Positions 28,666 to 37,988 of a stretch of 64,000 nt of DNA are shown piece by piece (the stretch's first letter is position 1; the number at the start of each line of letters is the position of its first letter). Under the pieces are notes generated by a model. It made no database searches and was not told where the DNA came from. It saw only the letters and a program-made list of their open reading frames with translations. Source of the stretch: Brevibacterium antiquum CNRZ 918 (GTDB taxonomy: Bacteria; Actinomycetota; Actinomycetes; Actinomycetales; Brevibacteriaceae); NCBI RefSeq assembly GCF_900169145.1, contig NZ_FXZD01000006.1, positions 62,001 through 126,000 of the forward strand. The letters are read 5' to 3'. A program made the position numbers and the translations under genes.

Positions 28666-29523
28666 TTGCGGACCTTCGTCGGGCTCCACCTGCGCGAGCT
28701 GGGCGGATGGATCCGGGTCGCCGCTCTGCTCGAGCTCCTGGCCACCGCCGGAATCTCGAACTCCTCGACCCGCAGCGCCGTGTCGAGGCTCAAGGGCAAG
28801 GGGCTGCTCATCCCCGACAAGCGGGAAGTTCCGGGCAGCGATGGAAGCATCGCCGGATATCGTTTGGATCCCGCAGCCGTGACTGATCTCGAACGCGGCG
28901 ATCGGAGGATCTTCTCCTATCGTGGGCACCGGGCTGACGAGCCCTGGTGCCTCGTGTCCTACTCCCTGCCCGAGGTGAACCGCTCCAAGCGAGTCCAGCT
29001 GCGCCGAGCGCTGACAGGGTTGGGCTTCGGTGCGATCACCGATGGACTGTGGATCGCTCCCGGGCATCTGCACGCTGAGGTCGAAGACGTACTGGAGACA
29101 CTCGCTGTCCGCAGCTGCGCGACCATCTTCATCACCCAGACACCACTGACCGCCGGGCCCTTCGCTCAGGCGGCCGCGACATGGTGGGACCTGGAGAGGC
29201 TCGCTGCCCGGCACAACGAATTCCTTGACCGATACGAACAGCACGCTCCGAGCGAGCAATTCGCGCCGACCACGCAGAACACGCAGCGCTCACCACAGGC
29301 TGCGTCTTCACTGCAGTCGCCTGCCGACCCCGGCGAGGCATTCGTCCTGTGGTTGGCCTGCGTCGACGACTGGAAGGCGATCCCCTACGCTGATCCGGGT
29401 CTGCCCGCCAGCGCGCTGCCCGCGGACTGGCCCGGGATGAGGAGCGTCGAACTGTTCGCCGAGCTCCGCGCCAGATTCGCAGACCCTGCACGTGCTTACG
29501 TCCGGGAGATCGCCGCCGTCTGA
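28666..29523 (+). CDS. PaaX-family transcriptional regulator
   Basis: A 285-residue regulator. A winged helix-turn-helix comes first (LLELLATAGISNSSTRSAVSRLKGKGLL), then the PaaX middle domain (WCLVSYSLPEVNRSKRVQLRRALTGLGFG) and a C-terminal domain of about 100 residues. PaaX represses phenylacetate degradation in E. coli; here the neighbour suggests control of tryptophan breakdown. The start is uncertain. TTG at 28666 is the only usual start, but it trims the first helix; a CTG at 28615 overlapping the kynA stop as CTGA would add 17 sensible residues (ending NPASLL). Confidence 0.83.
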   Translation: MRTFVGLHLRELGGWIRVAALLELLATAGISNSSTRSAVSRLKGKGLLIPDKREVPGSDGSIAGYRLDPAAVTDLERGDRRIFSYRGHRADEPWCLVSYSLPEVNRSKRVQLRRALTGLGFGAITDGLWIAPGHLHAEVEDVLETLAVRSCATIFITQTPLTAGPFAQAAATWWDLERLAARHNEFLDRYEQHAPSEQFAPTTQNTQRSPQAASSLQSPADPGEAFVLWLACVDDWKAIPYADPGLPASALPADWPGMRSVELFAELRARFADPARAYVREIAAV

Positions 29524-29572
29524 TAGTCCGGCCCCTCGAGCCGCAGCCCAGCGTAGACCAGCTCTGTGCTGA

Positions 29573-30400
29573 TCAGCCCAGCAGTGCGTCGATCACAAAC
29601 GGGAAGTAGGGCGAGTCGGGGTCGACGACATCGGCATGATCGGCGCCCTCGGCGATTGTCAGCTTCGCAGGGAAGGTCCGCGAGAAATTGATGTCGACCG
29701 TCTGGTCCCGATCGCCGTGAATCGTGCGCAGATCGACCCGCGCGGGAATGAGCAGCGCCCGCGACCGTGGATCCTCACGCAGGTACGGGGCGAGATCCTC
29801 GTTGGGAGCCGCGCCCATGTAGTCCAGGACAGCACTCTCGCCCAGGCCGTCCTCGACCTCGCGGAACAGGTCCGTGATCGGTGCCAAGGGGCGCAGTCGG
29901 AACTCGGTGCCGACCTCGCGAAGGTGGCTTGCCCAGGCCAGCACCAGGCACCCTCCAGCGGAATGCCCGGAGACGACGAGATTGTCTCTGGCCCGCGCAT
30001 TCACGCCCCAGTCCGACAGCGACGCGGACGTGAAGCTGATGGCGGCGGTGACATCGTTGAGGCAGTTGGGCTGCCCGCCTGCGCGCCGGTACTCGACGAG
30101 TACGCACAGCACCCCCGCCTCGGCGAGGGCAGCGGCCATGGGCCTGGCATGGGTGAGATCCGTGCGCTGACGGAAGTAGCCGCCGTGGACGAGGATCACC
30201 AGCGCCGAGGCGGTGACCGGGTCACCGTGGACCTCGAGGAACTGATCGGGGTCAGTCCCGTACTCGTACCGAGAGAAGCGAGAGGCGCAACCACCCGACG
30301 TCCACGCCGACTCCGACAGGATCTGATCCAGTGCTGCACCGGCTGTGGTCAGGGCCGCGAAGCGCTCGCCCTCCCGTGTGGTGGCCTCGTCTTCACTCAT
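29573..30400 (-). CDS. Alpha/beta hydrolase, probable kynurenine formamidase
   Basis: A 275-residue hydrolase of the esterase-type arylformamidase group. The oxyanion motif is VILVHGGYF (HGGxW-like), the nucleophile elbow VVSGHSAGG, and the Asp/His side has HGDRDQTVD and EGADHADVVDP. It would split formate from N-formylkynurenine. The enzyme class is certain; the substrate comes from lying next to kynA and its regulator. The ATG overlaps the stop of the SGNH hydrolase gene by four bases, so it is expressed from that operon and is convergent with the PaaX gene. No kynureninase is in the window. Confidence 0.78.
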   Translation of the reverse strand: MSEDEATTREGERFAALTTAGAALDQILSESAWTSGGCASRFSRYEYGTDPDQFLEVHGDPVTASALVILVHGGYFRQRTDLTHARPMAAALAEAGVLCVLVEYRRAGGQPNCLNDVTAAISFTSASLSDWGVNARARDNLVVSGHSAGGCLVLAWASHLREVGTEFRLRPLAPITDLFREVEDGLGESAVLDYMGAAPNEDLAPYLREDPRSRALLIPARVDLRTIHGDRDQTVDINFSRTFPAKLTIAEGADHADVVDPDSPYFPFVIDALLG

Positions 30401-31191
30401 TCGGGATTGCGCACCCGTGTCAGTTCGGGAAGCTTCGCATCGAGCTTATCCCCCGAGGACTGCCCGCGCAGGCGTCGACCGACCCAGGGCGCGAAGTGCT
30501 CGCGGGCCCATTTCGACTCCTCGCTGACCGCGTCACGGATCGGACGTGTCGGACGTGCCGGCATCGAAAAGCCCGTCACGGGCAAGGAGTGTCCGCTCTC
30601 CAGGGTCGCCAGCGCCTGATCGGCGACGAGGTCGTGGCCCCGGGGAGAGAGGTGGATCCGGTCATCGGCCCACATATCGTCGGCATAGAGCTGACGCAGG
30701 CCCCAGACATCGATCATGTGACACCCGTGCCGCTGGGCGATCGACCACAGATGGGCGTTGTAGACGCCTACCCGCGGTCGCACAGCGCGGATCAGGGGAG
30801 AACTGATCTCCGTATCGAACCCGTTGCACATGAGCACCTCGATGCCGGCTTCACGGAAGGCGACGACGGCGCGTTCGAACTGATTGGCCAGGTCATCGAT
30901 GTCGGCCATCGGGCGCAGACAGTCGTTTCCGCCGGCACAGAAACTGACCAAGTCGGGTTTGAGGGCCAATGCTTTGGGCACCTGCTCATCGATGATCCGA
31001 TCGAGGAGTCGCCCGCGGATGGCAAGGTTCGCGTAGGTGAGTTCGGGACTGCCCACCGGGGAGTCGACGAGCTTGCCGGCAAGACGATCGGCCCATCCCA
31101 CATACCGGTCCTCTTGGTTCGGATCATGGTCCATCAGTCCTTCACTGAACGAGTCGCCGATCGCGACATATGACGTGATGGTCTGGAGCAT
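30397..31191 (-). CDS. SGNH/GDSL-family hydrolase
   Basis: A 264-residue lipase/esterase of the SGNH fold: block I YVAIGDSFSEG with the nucleophile Ser, block III SFCAGGNDCLRP, and block V DRIHLSPRGHDLVAD with Asp and His. It has no signal peptide, so it acts in the cytoplasm, perhaps as a deacetylase or thioesterase. It is the first gene of a pair with the formamidase-like hydrolase, coupled by ATGA. AAGGA precedes the ATG. The C-terminal 50 residues are charged and outside the domain. Confidence 0.87.
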   Translation of the reverse strand: MLQTITSYVAIGDSFSEGLMDHDPNQEDRYVGWADRLAGKLVDSPVGSPELTYANLAIRGRLLDRIIDEQVPKALALKPDLVSFCAGGNDCLRPMADIDDLANQFERAVVAFREAGIEVLMCNGFDTEISSPLIRAVRPRVGVYNAHLWSIAQRHGCHMIDVWGLRQLYADDMWADDRIHLSPRGHDLVADQALATLESGHSLPVTGFSMPARPTRPIRDAVSEESKWAREHFAPWVGRRLRGQSSGDKLDAKLPELTRVRNPE

Positions 31192-31315
31192 CGCAGGGTC
31201 CTTCTCTCATTGGTTCTCTGACTCCGAACTATACTGATTCGGCTTTGTCGGATTCATGCGGGACTGCAGCAGGGTCGGCAGGCCCCGCGTCGTGACCGGT
31301 GCTGATCGTCTGGCG

Positions 31316-31321
31316 TAGACT
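31316..31321 (+). promoter_or_regulatory. -10 box TAGACT of the amidohydrolase-thrE pair
   Basis: TAGACT lies about 49 bases before the ATG. A small palindrome CTCGAATCGAG overlaps the expected start of transcription (31320-31330). A Shine-Dalgarno sequence is present, so this mRNA has a leader. Confidence 0.45.
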
Positions 31322-31369
31322 CGAATCGAGACGGATCTCATCCCTGAAGGCCACTGCAAGAGGAGCACA

Positions 31370-32650
31370 ATGTATCGTTCGGTTCCGGTTCCGGAGATCA
31401 TCGATTTCGCCATCACCAATGCACGGATTCTGCCCATTGCAGACGCCGACGGCAGACGCGCGGAACCGATCGAGTCCGGCACGATCCTGGTGTCGAACGG
31501 ATCGATCGCCTCGGTGGCGGCCGGGGGTGCCGACACACAGAATCTGCCTGCCGGCACCGAGATCATTGACGCCGGGGGACGCTGGGTCCTGCCCGGATTC
31601 ATCGAAGCCCACGGCCACCTCGGCGTCCATGAGGATGGTGAAGGCTGGTCGGGTGACGACACGAACGAGATGACGAACCCCAACGGTGCCGGTGTGCGTG
31701 CTCTCGACGGCATCGATCCGAGTGAAATCGGGTTCAAGGACGCGCTGCGTGGAGGCGTCACCTCGGCTCTGATCAAGCCCGGATCCGGCAATCCGATCGG
31801 CGGGCGCACCGCCTTCGTCAAAACCTGGGGTCGCATCGTCGACGAAATGCTCGTGACACAGGACCTGTCCGTGAAGTCTGCACTGGGGGAGAACCCGAAA
31901 CGCGTCTACGGTGAGAAGAGCGTCACCCCATCGACGCGCATGGGAACCGCGAAGGTTCTTCGTGACGCCTTCGTCGATGCGCAGAACTACCAGGCGAAAC
32001 GAGCCCACGCCGAATCCGAAGGCACACCTTTCGAACGTGACCTCGTCAAAGAGACCTTGGCTGATGTCCTCGATGGAAAACTCGCCTTCGACCAGCATTG
32101 CCACCGTGCCGATGACATCGTCACGGCCATCCGCCTGTCCGAGGAATTCGGCTACCGCCTGGTCATCAACCACGGCACCGAGGGCCACAAGATCGCCGAC
32201 TACATCGCCGACAAGGGCATCGACGTCATCCTCGGGCCGCTCATGACCAGCCGGTCGAAGGTCGAACTGCGCGACCGCACCCTGGCGACCGCGGGTGCAC
32301 TTGCCAAGGCCGGTGTGCGCATTGCCCTGACCACCGACCACCCCGTCATCCCGATCAACTTCCTCATCCACGAAGCCTCCCTGGCGGTCAAGGAAGGTCT
32401 CGATCCCGTCGTTGCGCTCGAAGCGCTGACCATCAACCCTGCCGCGATCTTCGGCCTCGACGACCGCCTGGGCTCACTCGCCCCAGGCCGCGACGCCGAC
32501 CTCGTCCTCTGGTCAGGTGATCCGCTCGACCTGAACTCCCGCGCCGATCAGGTCTTCGTCTCCGGCCGCAAGGTCTACGATTTCGACGCCGAAGCAGGTT
32601 TCGCCGAGGTGGCGGACCCATTCGGCCCTACCCTCATCAGTGAGCCGTGA
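31370..32650 (+). CDS. Amidohydrolase-superfamily protein
   Basis: A 426-residue metal-dependent hydrolase related to imidazolonepropionase and dipeptidase-like amidohydrolases. Metal-site blocks are VLPGFIEAHGHLG (HxH), QHCHRADD, INHGTEGHK and the late ALTTDHPV with the catalytic Asp. The closing GLDDRLGSLAPGRDADLVLWSGDP is the usual composite beta-sandwich. AAGAGGAGC precedes the ATG. The stop overlaps the start of the exporter gene as GTGA, which suggests that the product of hydrolysis, perhaps an amino acid, is exported. The exact substrate is unknown. Confidence 0.85.
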   Translation: MYRSVPVPEIIDFAITNARILPIADADGRRAEPIESGTILVSNGSIASVAAGGADTQNLPAGTEIIDAGGRWVLPGFIEAHGHLGVHEDGEGWSGDDTNEMTNPNGAGVRALDGIDPSEIGFKDALRGGVTSALIKPGSGNPIGGRTAFVKTWGRIVDEMLVTQDLSVKSALGENPKRVYGEKSVTPSTRMGTAKVLRDAFVDAQNYQAKRAHAESEGTPFERDLVKETLADVLDGKLAFDQHCHRADDIVTAIRLSEEFGYRLVINHGTEGHKIADYIADKGIDVILGPLMTSRSKVELRDRTLATAGALAKAGVRIALTTDHPVIPINFLIHEASLAVKEGLDPVVALEALTINPAAIFGLDDRLGSLAPGRDADLVLWSGDPLDLNSRADQVFVSGRKVYDFDAEAGFAEVADPFGPTLISEP

Positions 32651-34389
32651 CGGACGAGAGCACAGAAGAGGCTCCCACCGCAGAGGTGCCGGTCGACGCC
32701 CAGTCGTCGACCGAGCCCGGACGCGGTGCGAACCAAGCGGAAGCCGGATCCCAGGCACTGCAGGAACTGCTTGAGCTCTCCCGCCAGCAGCGCCTGCGGG
32801 AACTGCGCGAAGCACCGGCCGGGGAGCTGAAGCCCGACGAGGTCGCTCACTCCGGCGCGAAGTCACCGAAGACGACGGCGGCCAAGTCGAAGCCGAAAGC
32901 CGAAGCCCGGGGCGCCTCCCAGCGGATCGCCCAGCGGGTGGCCAGGCGCACCGTGGGTAAGCTCGTCTCCGGAACATCGGTCAACACCCAGCCGGTCCCC
33001 ATCGTCACCGCGCTCAAGGGCTCCCCGTACAAGGACCCGGTGCAGGCGAACGAACCGGGCGAGGACGAGGCCAGGATGGTCCTCGACTTCGCGGCCGACC
33101 TCGCTGCGATCATGATGCGTGCCGGCGCAGGAACCTCGGACATCGAGGTCTCAGTCATCGCGGCCTGCGCCGCCTTCGGGCTGACCACCGCGCAGGTGGA
33201 TCTGACCTCGAACACCCTGACCGTGCACTACTCGACCTCCGATGGCCGCCTCATGACCGTCATGCGCGTCAATCGGGGCGAGTCCATCCACTTCGCGAAG
33301 CTGGGCTCCGTGCACAAGCTCGTCACGGAGCTGGTTGCTGGGAACATGGGCTTCAACGATGCGCGGAGCCGCCTCGACGCCATCAGGTCACAGCGACGCC
33401 CCTACCAGGAGTGGTTCGTCACGGGCGCGTGGGGGTTGATGGTCGGCAGCCTCGTCCTGCTGCTCGGTGGTGGAGCGGTCGCGACCGTCCTGGGCATCGG
33501 CATGTCGATCTTCATCAGCCAAGTCGGCAAGCTCATCGGCCGCACCACCCTGCCGGGTTTCTTCACCACCACCTTGCAGGCCGCGATTGCGACAGTAGTG
33601 GCGATGGTCGCCGGCAACTTCGGGCTCATCAGCTCACCGCAGTATCTCGTGGCGGCCGGAATCGTCCTGCTGCTGCCCACTCAGTCGCTGTATTCGTCTG
33701 TCCAGGATGCGCTGACGAACTTCCCGCTCACAGCCGCCGGACGGATGGTGGGAGTGGTTCTTGCCCTGGCCGGCATCATTTCGGGACTGGCTCTGGGCGT
33801 CGTGTTCGGAGAGGCGATCGGGCTCAGAGCGATCGAGGTCCTCGTGCCCAAGACCGATGTGCATGTGATCGCGGCGATCCTGTCGATCGCCGCGGCTTCC
33901 GTCGTCGCCATGGCCGGCGTCGTGGGTATGCAGGCGACGCGGCGGTTCATCCTGCCCGCGGCCTTCGTCGGCCTTGCCTCCCATATCACGATGATGTCGC
34001 TGAGCATCCTCCACATTGACAACGTCCTCGCCAGCCTGCTGGCGGCCACCGTGGCAGGCTTCCTCGCACGCCCACTGTCCCTGCGCCTGGGTGCGCCGGC
34101 CATCGTGCTCATGATCCCCGCGATATACACACTGCTGCAGGGATTGTCGATCTTCACTGCCGTGTATCAGATTGTCGCCGAATCGGCGACGACATCGTTC
34201 GCTGTGGGGCTCTCATCCCTGTTCTCAGCGATCCTCGCCAATGCCGCCCTGGCCGTCGGAGCCGTGCTCGGCAGCTATCTGGCCAGGCCGCTGAAGAACC
34301 TCAAAGCCGATGCCGTCGAGAAGACCGCCAAATCCGCGCGTTCGACCGAGTCGACGATGACCTTGGATACGGTCGAGCCCCGCGACTGA
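32647..34389 (+). CDS. thrE: ThrE-family threonine/serine exporter
   Basis: A 580-residue protein. The first 140 residues are charged and disordered. The cytoplasmic ThrE domain follows, with MRAGAGTSDIEVSVIAACAAFGL. The membrane half has about 10 helices, beginning WFVTGAWGLMVGSLVLLLGGG. ThrE of Corynebacterium glutamicum exports threonine and serine using the proton gradient. The long tail and the family length agree. It starts at a GTG overlapping the amidohydrolase stop and ends 12 bases from the convergent ung. Substrate assignment is by family only. Confidence 0.87.
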   Translation: MTDESTEEAPTAEVPVDAQSSTEPGRGANQAEAGSQALQELLELSRQQRLRELREAPAGELKPDEVAHSGAKSPKTTAAKSKPKAEARGASQRIAQRVARRTVGKLVSGTSVNTQPVPIVTALKGSPYKDPVQANEPGEDEARMVLDFAADLAAIMMRAGAGTSDIEVSVIAACAAFGLTTAQVDLTSNTLTVHYSTSDGRLMTVMRVNRGESIHFAKLGSVHKLVTELVAGNMGFNDARSRLDAIRSQRRPYQEWFVTGAWGLMVGSLVLLLGGGAVATVLGIGMSIFISQVGKLIGRTTLPGFFTTTLQAAIATVVAMVAGNFGLISSPQYLVAAGIVLLLPTQSLYSSVQDALTNFPLTAAGRMVGVVLALAGIISGLALGVVFGEAIGLRAIEVLVPKTDVHVIAAILSIAAASVVAMAGVVGMQATRRFILPAAFVGLASHITMMSLSILHIDNVLASLLAATVAGFLARPLSLRLGAPAIVLMIPAIYTLLQGLSIFTAVYQIVAESATTSFAVGLSSLFSAILANAALAVGAVLGSYLARPLKNLKADAVEKTAKSARSTESTMTLDTVEPRD

Positions 34390-34401
34390 GCCTCGGCACG
34401 C

Positions 34402-35103
34402 TCAACCCTGGGGTGGGAGGCTCCAATCGATGGGCGCCATGCCCTTGTGCACGAGCAGATCGTTGGTGCGTGAGAACGGCTGGGACCCGAAGAAGCCTCT
34501 GCTGGCTGACAGCGGCGACGGGTGTGCGGACTCGATGATCGCGACCTCCGAGCGACCCGACCGCAGCATCGGGGCCAGATTCCTCGCCTCTCGGCCCCAT
34601 AGGATCGCCACCAGCGGTTGATCCCGGTCGACCAGAGCGGCAATCGCCTGTTCCGTGATGGCCTCCCAGCCGCGCTTGCGGTGGGACGCGGGCTCGCCCG
34701 GGGCAACAGTGAGCACCCTGTTGAGCAGCATGACGCCCTGCCTCGACCACGACTGCAGATCACCATGAGCGGCCGGTTCGATGCCCAAGTCGGCGGCGAG
34801 CTCCTTGTAGATGTTCTTCAGTGACCGGGGAAGCGGACGCACCTCGGGATCGACGGCGAAGGACAGACCGATCGCATGCCCGGGGGTCGGATAGGGATCC
34901 TGTCCGACGATGAGTACCTTCACCTCGGTGAGGGGCTCAGCAAAGGCACGGAACACCTTGTCTCCGCTGGGCAGATAACTTCGCCCAGCGGAGACCTCCT
35001 CCCGCAGGAAATCGCCCATGGCATGGATGCGATCGGCCTGGTCGGACAGTGCTGTGGCCCAGTCGGAGGACATGATCTTCGTCAGCTCAGCTGTGGACGT
35101 CAT
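34402..35103 (-). CDS. ung: Uracil-DNA glycosylase
   Basis: A 233-residue family-1 uracil-DNA glycosylase that removes uracil from DNA. Motifs are [17 protein letters not shown] (catalytic Asp in GQDPYP), [16 protein letters not shown], and [16 protein letters not shown] with the catalytic His. The length is normal. The start at 35103 is set by a TAGAAT box seven bases before the ATG; longer readings have neither a box nor a ribosome binding site. Confidence 0.96.
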   Translation of the reverse strand: MTSTAELTKIMSSDWATALSDQADRIHAMGDFLREEVSAGRSYLPSGDKVFRAFAEPLTEVKVLIVGQDPYPTPGHAIGLSFAVDPEVRPLPRSLKNIYKELAADLGIEPAAHGDLQSWSRQGVMLLNRVLTVAPGEPASHRKRGWEAITEQAIAALVDRDQPLVAILWGREARNLAPMLRSGRSEVAIIESAHPSPLSASRGFFGSQPFSRTNDLLVHKGMAPIDWSLPPQG

Positions 35104-35110
35104 GCCCGCG

Positions 35111-35116
35111 ATTCTA
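35111..35116 (-). promoter_or_regulatory. -10 box TAGAAT of ung, leaderless
   Basis: TAGAAT, seven bases, then ATG at 35103. Confidence 0.65.
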
Positions 35117-35346
35117 CCGATGGGAAGCATCGTCTCCGATCCGTGATCGACCAGGTGCACGGTCAGGCTTGTGGTCGCGTACCGGGCGCGGATCGTGGCC
35201 TGGTCCGAGGCTCGGTGCCGATGTGCACACAACGCAGATGAGGTGTGCATCATCGCCTACCGTCCCGGCATTCTTTTCGGACCCAGGCAGACGATATGCT
35301 TCGTCGAAGGAGTTCATCGCAGAACTGAGTAGGTGAAAGGATCACA

Positions 35347-36813
35347 ATGTCGCAATTTCCCGAGGCCACGAACTGGAAGATGTTCATCGGCGGAGAATGG
35401 GTCGAAGCCGCCGACGGTGACAGGAAAGACGTCATCACCCCCATCGATCGCAACGTTGTGATCGCCACTGTGGCCAATGGCAAGGAAGCGGACGCCGATC
35501 GCGCAGTCAAGGCCGCTCGCAAAGCGTTCCCCGAATGGGCTGCGCTTCCGTTCAAGGAACGCCAGAAGATGCTCATCCGCTGCGCGGACGCACTTGAAGC
35601 CGGTTCCGAGGAACTGGCCCAGCTGACCGCGATCGACACCGGCAACGCCATCCGGACACAGGCACGCCCGGAGACGATCATCCTGGCCGACCTGTTCCGC
35701 TACATGGGCGGAGTCGCCGGCGAGGTCAAGGGCAACACACTGCCTGCCGGTGACGGACAGCTGCAGTACACGAAGCGGATGCCACTTGGCGTCGTCGCGG
35801 GAATCCTGCCGTGGAACTCGCCGCTGATGATCGCCGCTTTCAAGACCCCGGCCGCACTGGCCGCGGGCAACACGATCGTCCTCAAATGCGCCGAGGATGC
35901 ACCGCTGACAATTCTGAAGATGGCTGAACTGCTCGCCGACATTCTTCCGGCCGGCGTCCTCAACGTCGTCACCGGCAAGGGCTCGGTCATCGGTGAGGCA
36001 CTCAACGTCCACCCCGACGTCGATAAGGTTTCGTTCACCGGTTCGACGAACGTCGGCCGCCACGTCGCTGAACTGGCAGGCGGACGTCTCGCTCATTCCT
36101 CGATGGAACTCGGCGGCAAGAGTCCCAACATCGTCTTCCCCGACTCGAACGACGATGACACTCTCCAGCAGGTGCTGCTGTCGACCCGCTTCGCACGCCA
36201 GGGCCAGTCCTGCACGATGGGCTCGCGTCTGTTCCTGCACGAGGACATCTACGATGACTTCCTGGCCAAGCTCGTCGACGCCGTGTCGAAGATGAAGGTC
36301 GGCGACCCTCGCAACGAAGACTCCGACATCGGCTGCATCATCAACGAGAAGCAGTTCAACCAGGTGTCTGACTACATCGAGATGGGCAAGTCGATGGACG
36401 GCGTTGAGATTGCCTACGACGGAACTGATTCACTTGAGGTCGGCGAACCCGGTTTCTACCACGCGCCCGTCATCTTCTCCAAGGCCAAGAACGAATGGCA
36501 GACGAGCCAGGAGGAGATCTTCGGTCCCGTCCTCTCGGTCATTCCCTGGAAGGACGTTGACGAGGTCATCGACATGGCCAATGACAGCGAATTCGGTCTC
36601 GCCGCATTCGTCTTCACGAAGAACGTCGATGCCGCACTGACCATGGCCAACCGGATCGAATCCGGCTGGGTCCAGGTCAACCAGGGCGGTGGCCAGCTGG
36701 CCGGGCAGTCCTACGGCGGCATGAAGACCTCGGGCTTCGGTCGTGAGGCCTCGCTGGAGGGCATGCTCGAAGGCTTCACCCAGATCAAGCAGGTCAACAT
36801 CCGCATCCGCTGA
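35347..36813 (+). CDS. NAD(P)-dependent aldehyde dehydrogenase
   Basis: A 488-residue enzyme of the ALDH superfamily. Blocks are GILPWNSPLMIAAFKTPAAL, SFTGSTNVGRHVAELA, MELGGKSPNIVFPDSN (general base Glu) and RFARQGQSCTMGSRLFLHEDIY with the nucleophile Cys. The C-terminal GWVQVNQGGGQLAGQSYGGMKTSGFG is typical of the betaine- or aminobutyraldehyde-like group. AAAGGATC precedes the ATG. The likely substrate is an amino or aromatic aldehyde, but the sequence does not decide. It is transcribed alone; a hairpin GTGGCT/AGCCAC about 80 bases past the stop may end it. Confidence 0.9.
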   Translation: MSQFPEATNWKMFIGGEWVEAADGDRKDVITPIDRNVVIATVANGKEADADRAVKAARKAFPEWAALPFKERQKMLIRCADALEAGSEELAQLTAIDTGNAIRTQARPETIILADLFRYMGGVAGEVKGNTLPAGDGQLQYTKRMPLGVVAGILPWNSPLMIAAFKTPAALAAGNTIVLKCAEDAPLTILKMAELLADILPAGVLNVVTGKGSVIGEALNVHPDVDKVSFTGSTNVGRHVAELAGGRLAHSSMELGGKSPNIVFPDSNDDDTLQQVLLSTRFARQGQSCTMGSRLFLHEDIYDDFLAKLVDAVSKMKVGDPRNEDSDIGCIINEKQFNQVSDYIEMGKSMDGVEIAYDGTDSLEVGEPGFYHAPVIFSKAKNEWQTSQEEIFGPVLSVIPWKDVDEVIDMANDSEFGLAAFVFTKNVDAALTMANRIESGWVQVNQGGGQLAGQSYGGMKTSGFGREASLEGMLEGFTQIKQVNIRIR

Positions 36814-37041
36814 TCAGTTCTCGCTCGACAGGTCGTCCGTGTAGGACCGCCGGCCGGCACTCTCGACCCACTCCGCTGTGGGCGACTCACGCACCGTGGC
36901 TACTCAGCCACTGTGGAGAGTCACCTGCGGCGGGGTGGGTTGTCTGGTTTTCGGACCGCAGGAGATGTTGGAAAGGCCGCGACGGCACGCCGGTAGAGGT
37001 CCGACGGCGCGCCGCGAATTTCAGTCCTGTCCTCCGGGCGA

Positions 37042-37047
37042 TAATAT
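37042..37047 (+). promoter_or_regulatory. -10 box TAATAT of the DUF3263-LytR_C operon
   Basis: TAATAT lies 37 bases before the ATG at 37084 in the most A+T-rich part of this gap. GAAGGAG about ten bases before the start is the ribosome binding site. Confidence 0.45.
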
Positions 37048-37083
37048 AGAGGCAACAATTCTTCCCGAAGGAGCACAACGTCT

Positions 37084-37350
37084 ATGCCGCAGAACCAAGG
37101 CGCCCCCGAACTGAGCGAGCTCGAGGTGTCCGTTTTGGAGTTCGAGCGGCGGTGGTGGAAGTACGGTGGAGCAAAGGATCATGCGATTCGTGAACGTTTC
37201 GACATGTCTGCGACCAGCTACTTCCAGATCCTCAATTCCCTGCTCGACAACCCTGCCGCTCTTGCCAGTGACCCTATGCTGGTCAAACGCCTACGTCGCA
37301 TCCGCACTACGCGGCAGAGCGAACGTGCACAAGCCCGCGTCTCGAGGTAG
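37084..37350 (+). CDS. DUF3263 family protein
   Basis: An 88-residue basic protein that looks like a small helix-turn-helix: VLEFERRWWKYGGAKDHAIRERFDMSATSYFQILNSLLDNP. This DUF3263 pattern (E-x-x-WW, then an R-E-x-F-x-x-S-x-x-x-Y-x-x-x-L motif) is found across actinobacteria. In Mycobacterium tuberculosis Rv0430 has it and is followed by Rv0431, as here. Function unknown; the fold suggests DNA binding. It is two bases ahead of the LytR_C gene and sure to share its mRNA. Confidence 0.88.
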   Translation: MPQNQGAPELSELEVSVLEFERRWWKYGGAKDHAIRERFDMSATSYFQILNSLLDNPAALASDPMLVKRLRRIRTTRQSERAQARVSR

Positions 37351-37352
37351 AC

Positions 37353-37988
37353 ATGACTGACGAATTCGACGAAATCGAAACTGGACGACGCAGCGGAGCC
37401 CATCGTCAGGACTCCTCGGCGCAGTCGAATGTCGGTGCCATCGCACTGGTCATCATCCTCGCTCTGGTTGCCGTTCTGCTGGTGGTCGCGGCCATCAACA
37501 TCATCACCTCGTCGATGAAGGACCCCGAGTCCAACGTCGCCGATTCCGCCTCCGACAAGACCGCCTCGGCGAGTCCATCGCCCAGTGAGAGCGAAGTCAG
37601 CGTCGCTGACTCCTCACTCACGGTTGATGTCCTCAACGGTTCGGGAGTCTCCGGAGTCGCGAAGAAGTTCTCCGAAGCGGTAGAGGAGAAGGGCTGGGGC
37701 ATCGGCCAGGTCGGCAACTATTCGACCGGGCTGACCGACTCCACCGTCTACTATTCTGGTGACGCGAACGCCTCGCAGGCGAAGCTGGTCGCCGATGCGC
37801 TCGGCATCGAGGCCACCGAAGCGTCGACGGACTTCGACGCCGACATCACCGTCGTCATCTGTTCAGACATCGCAGAGCGCGGACCCGAGCTCAGCGGAGG
37901 CGGCGCGGATGAGGGCAGTTCAGGCGAAAGTGGTTCAGCTGAGGACGGCGCAGATTCCGGCTCGGCCGGTGCCACCGGCAACAACTGA
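37353..37988 (+). CDS. Membrane-anchored LytR_C domain protein (VirR-like)
   Basis: A 211-residue protein with a cytoplasmic start, one membrane helix (VGAIALVIILALVAVLLVVAAI, residues 28-50), a Ser and Asp-rich spacer, and a LytR_C domain from about residue 85: LTVDVLNGSGVSGVAKKFSEAV to DADITVVICSD. A Gly, Ser and Glu-rich tail ends it. The gene order DUF3263, LytR_C matches Rv0430-Rv0431, and Rv0431 (VirR) affects vesicle release and the cell wall. This supports a cell-envelope role, although the exact task here is inferred. Confidence 0.86.
   Translation: MTDEFDEIETGRRSGAHRQDSSAQSNVGAIALVIILALVAVLLVVAAINIITSSMKDPESNVADSASDKTASASPSPSESEVSVADSSLTVDVLNGSGVSGVAKKFSEAVEEKGWGIGQVGNYSTGLTDSTVYYSGDANASQAKLVADALGIEATEASTDFDADITVVICSDIAERGPELSGGGADEGSSGESGSAEDGADSGSAGATGNN

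Noticed and set aside
31229-32371. A 380-residue open frame antisense to the amidohydrolase
   Set aside because: No domain character, and the other strand carries all metal-site motifs.
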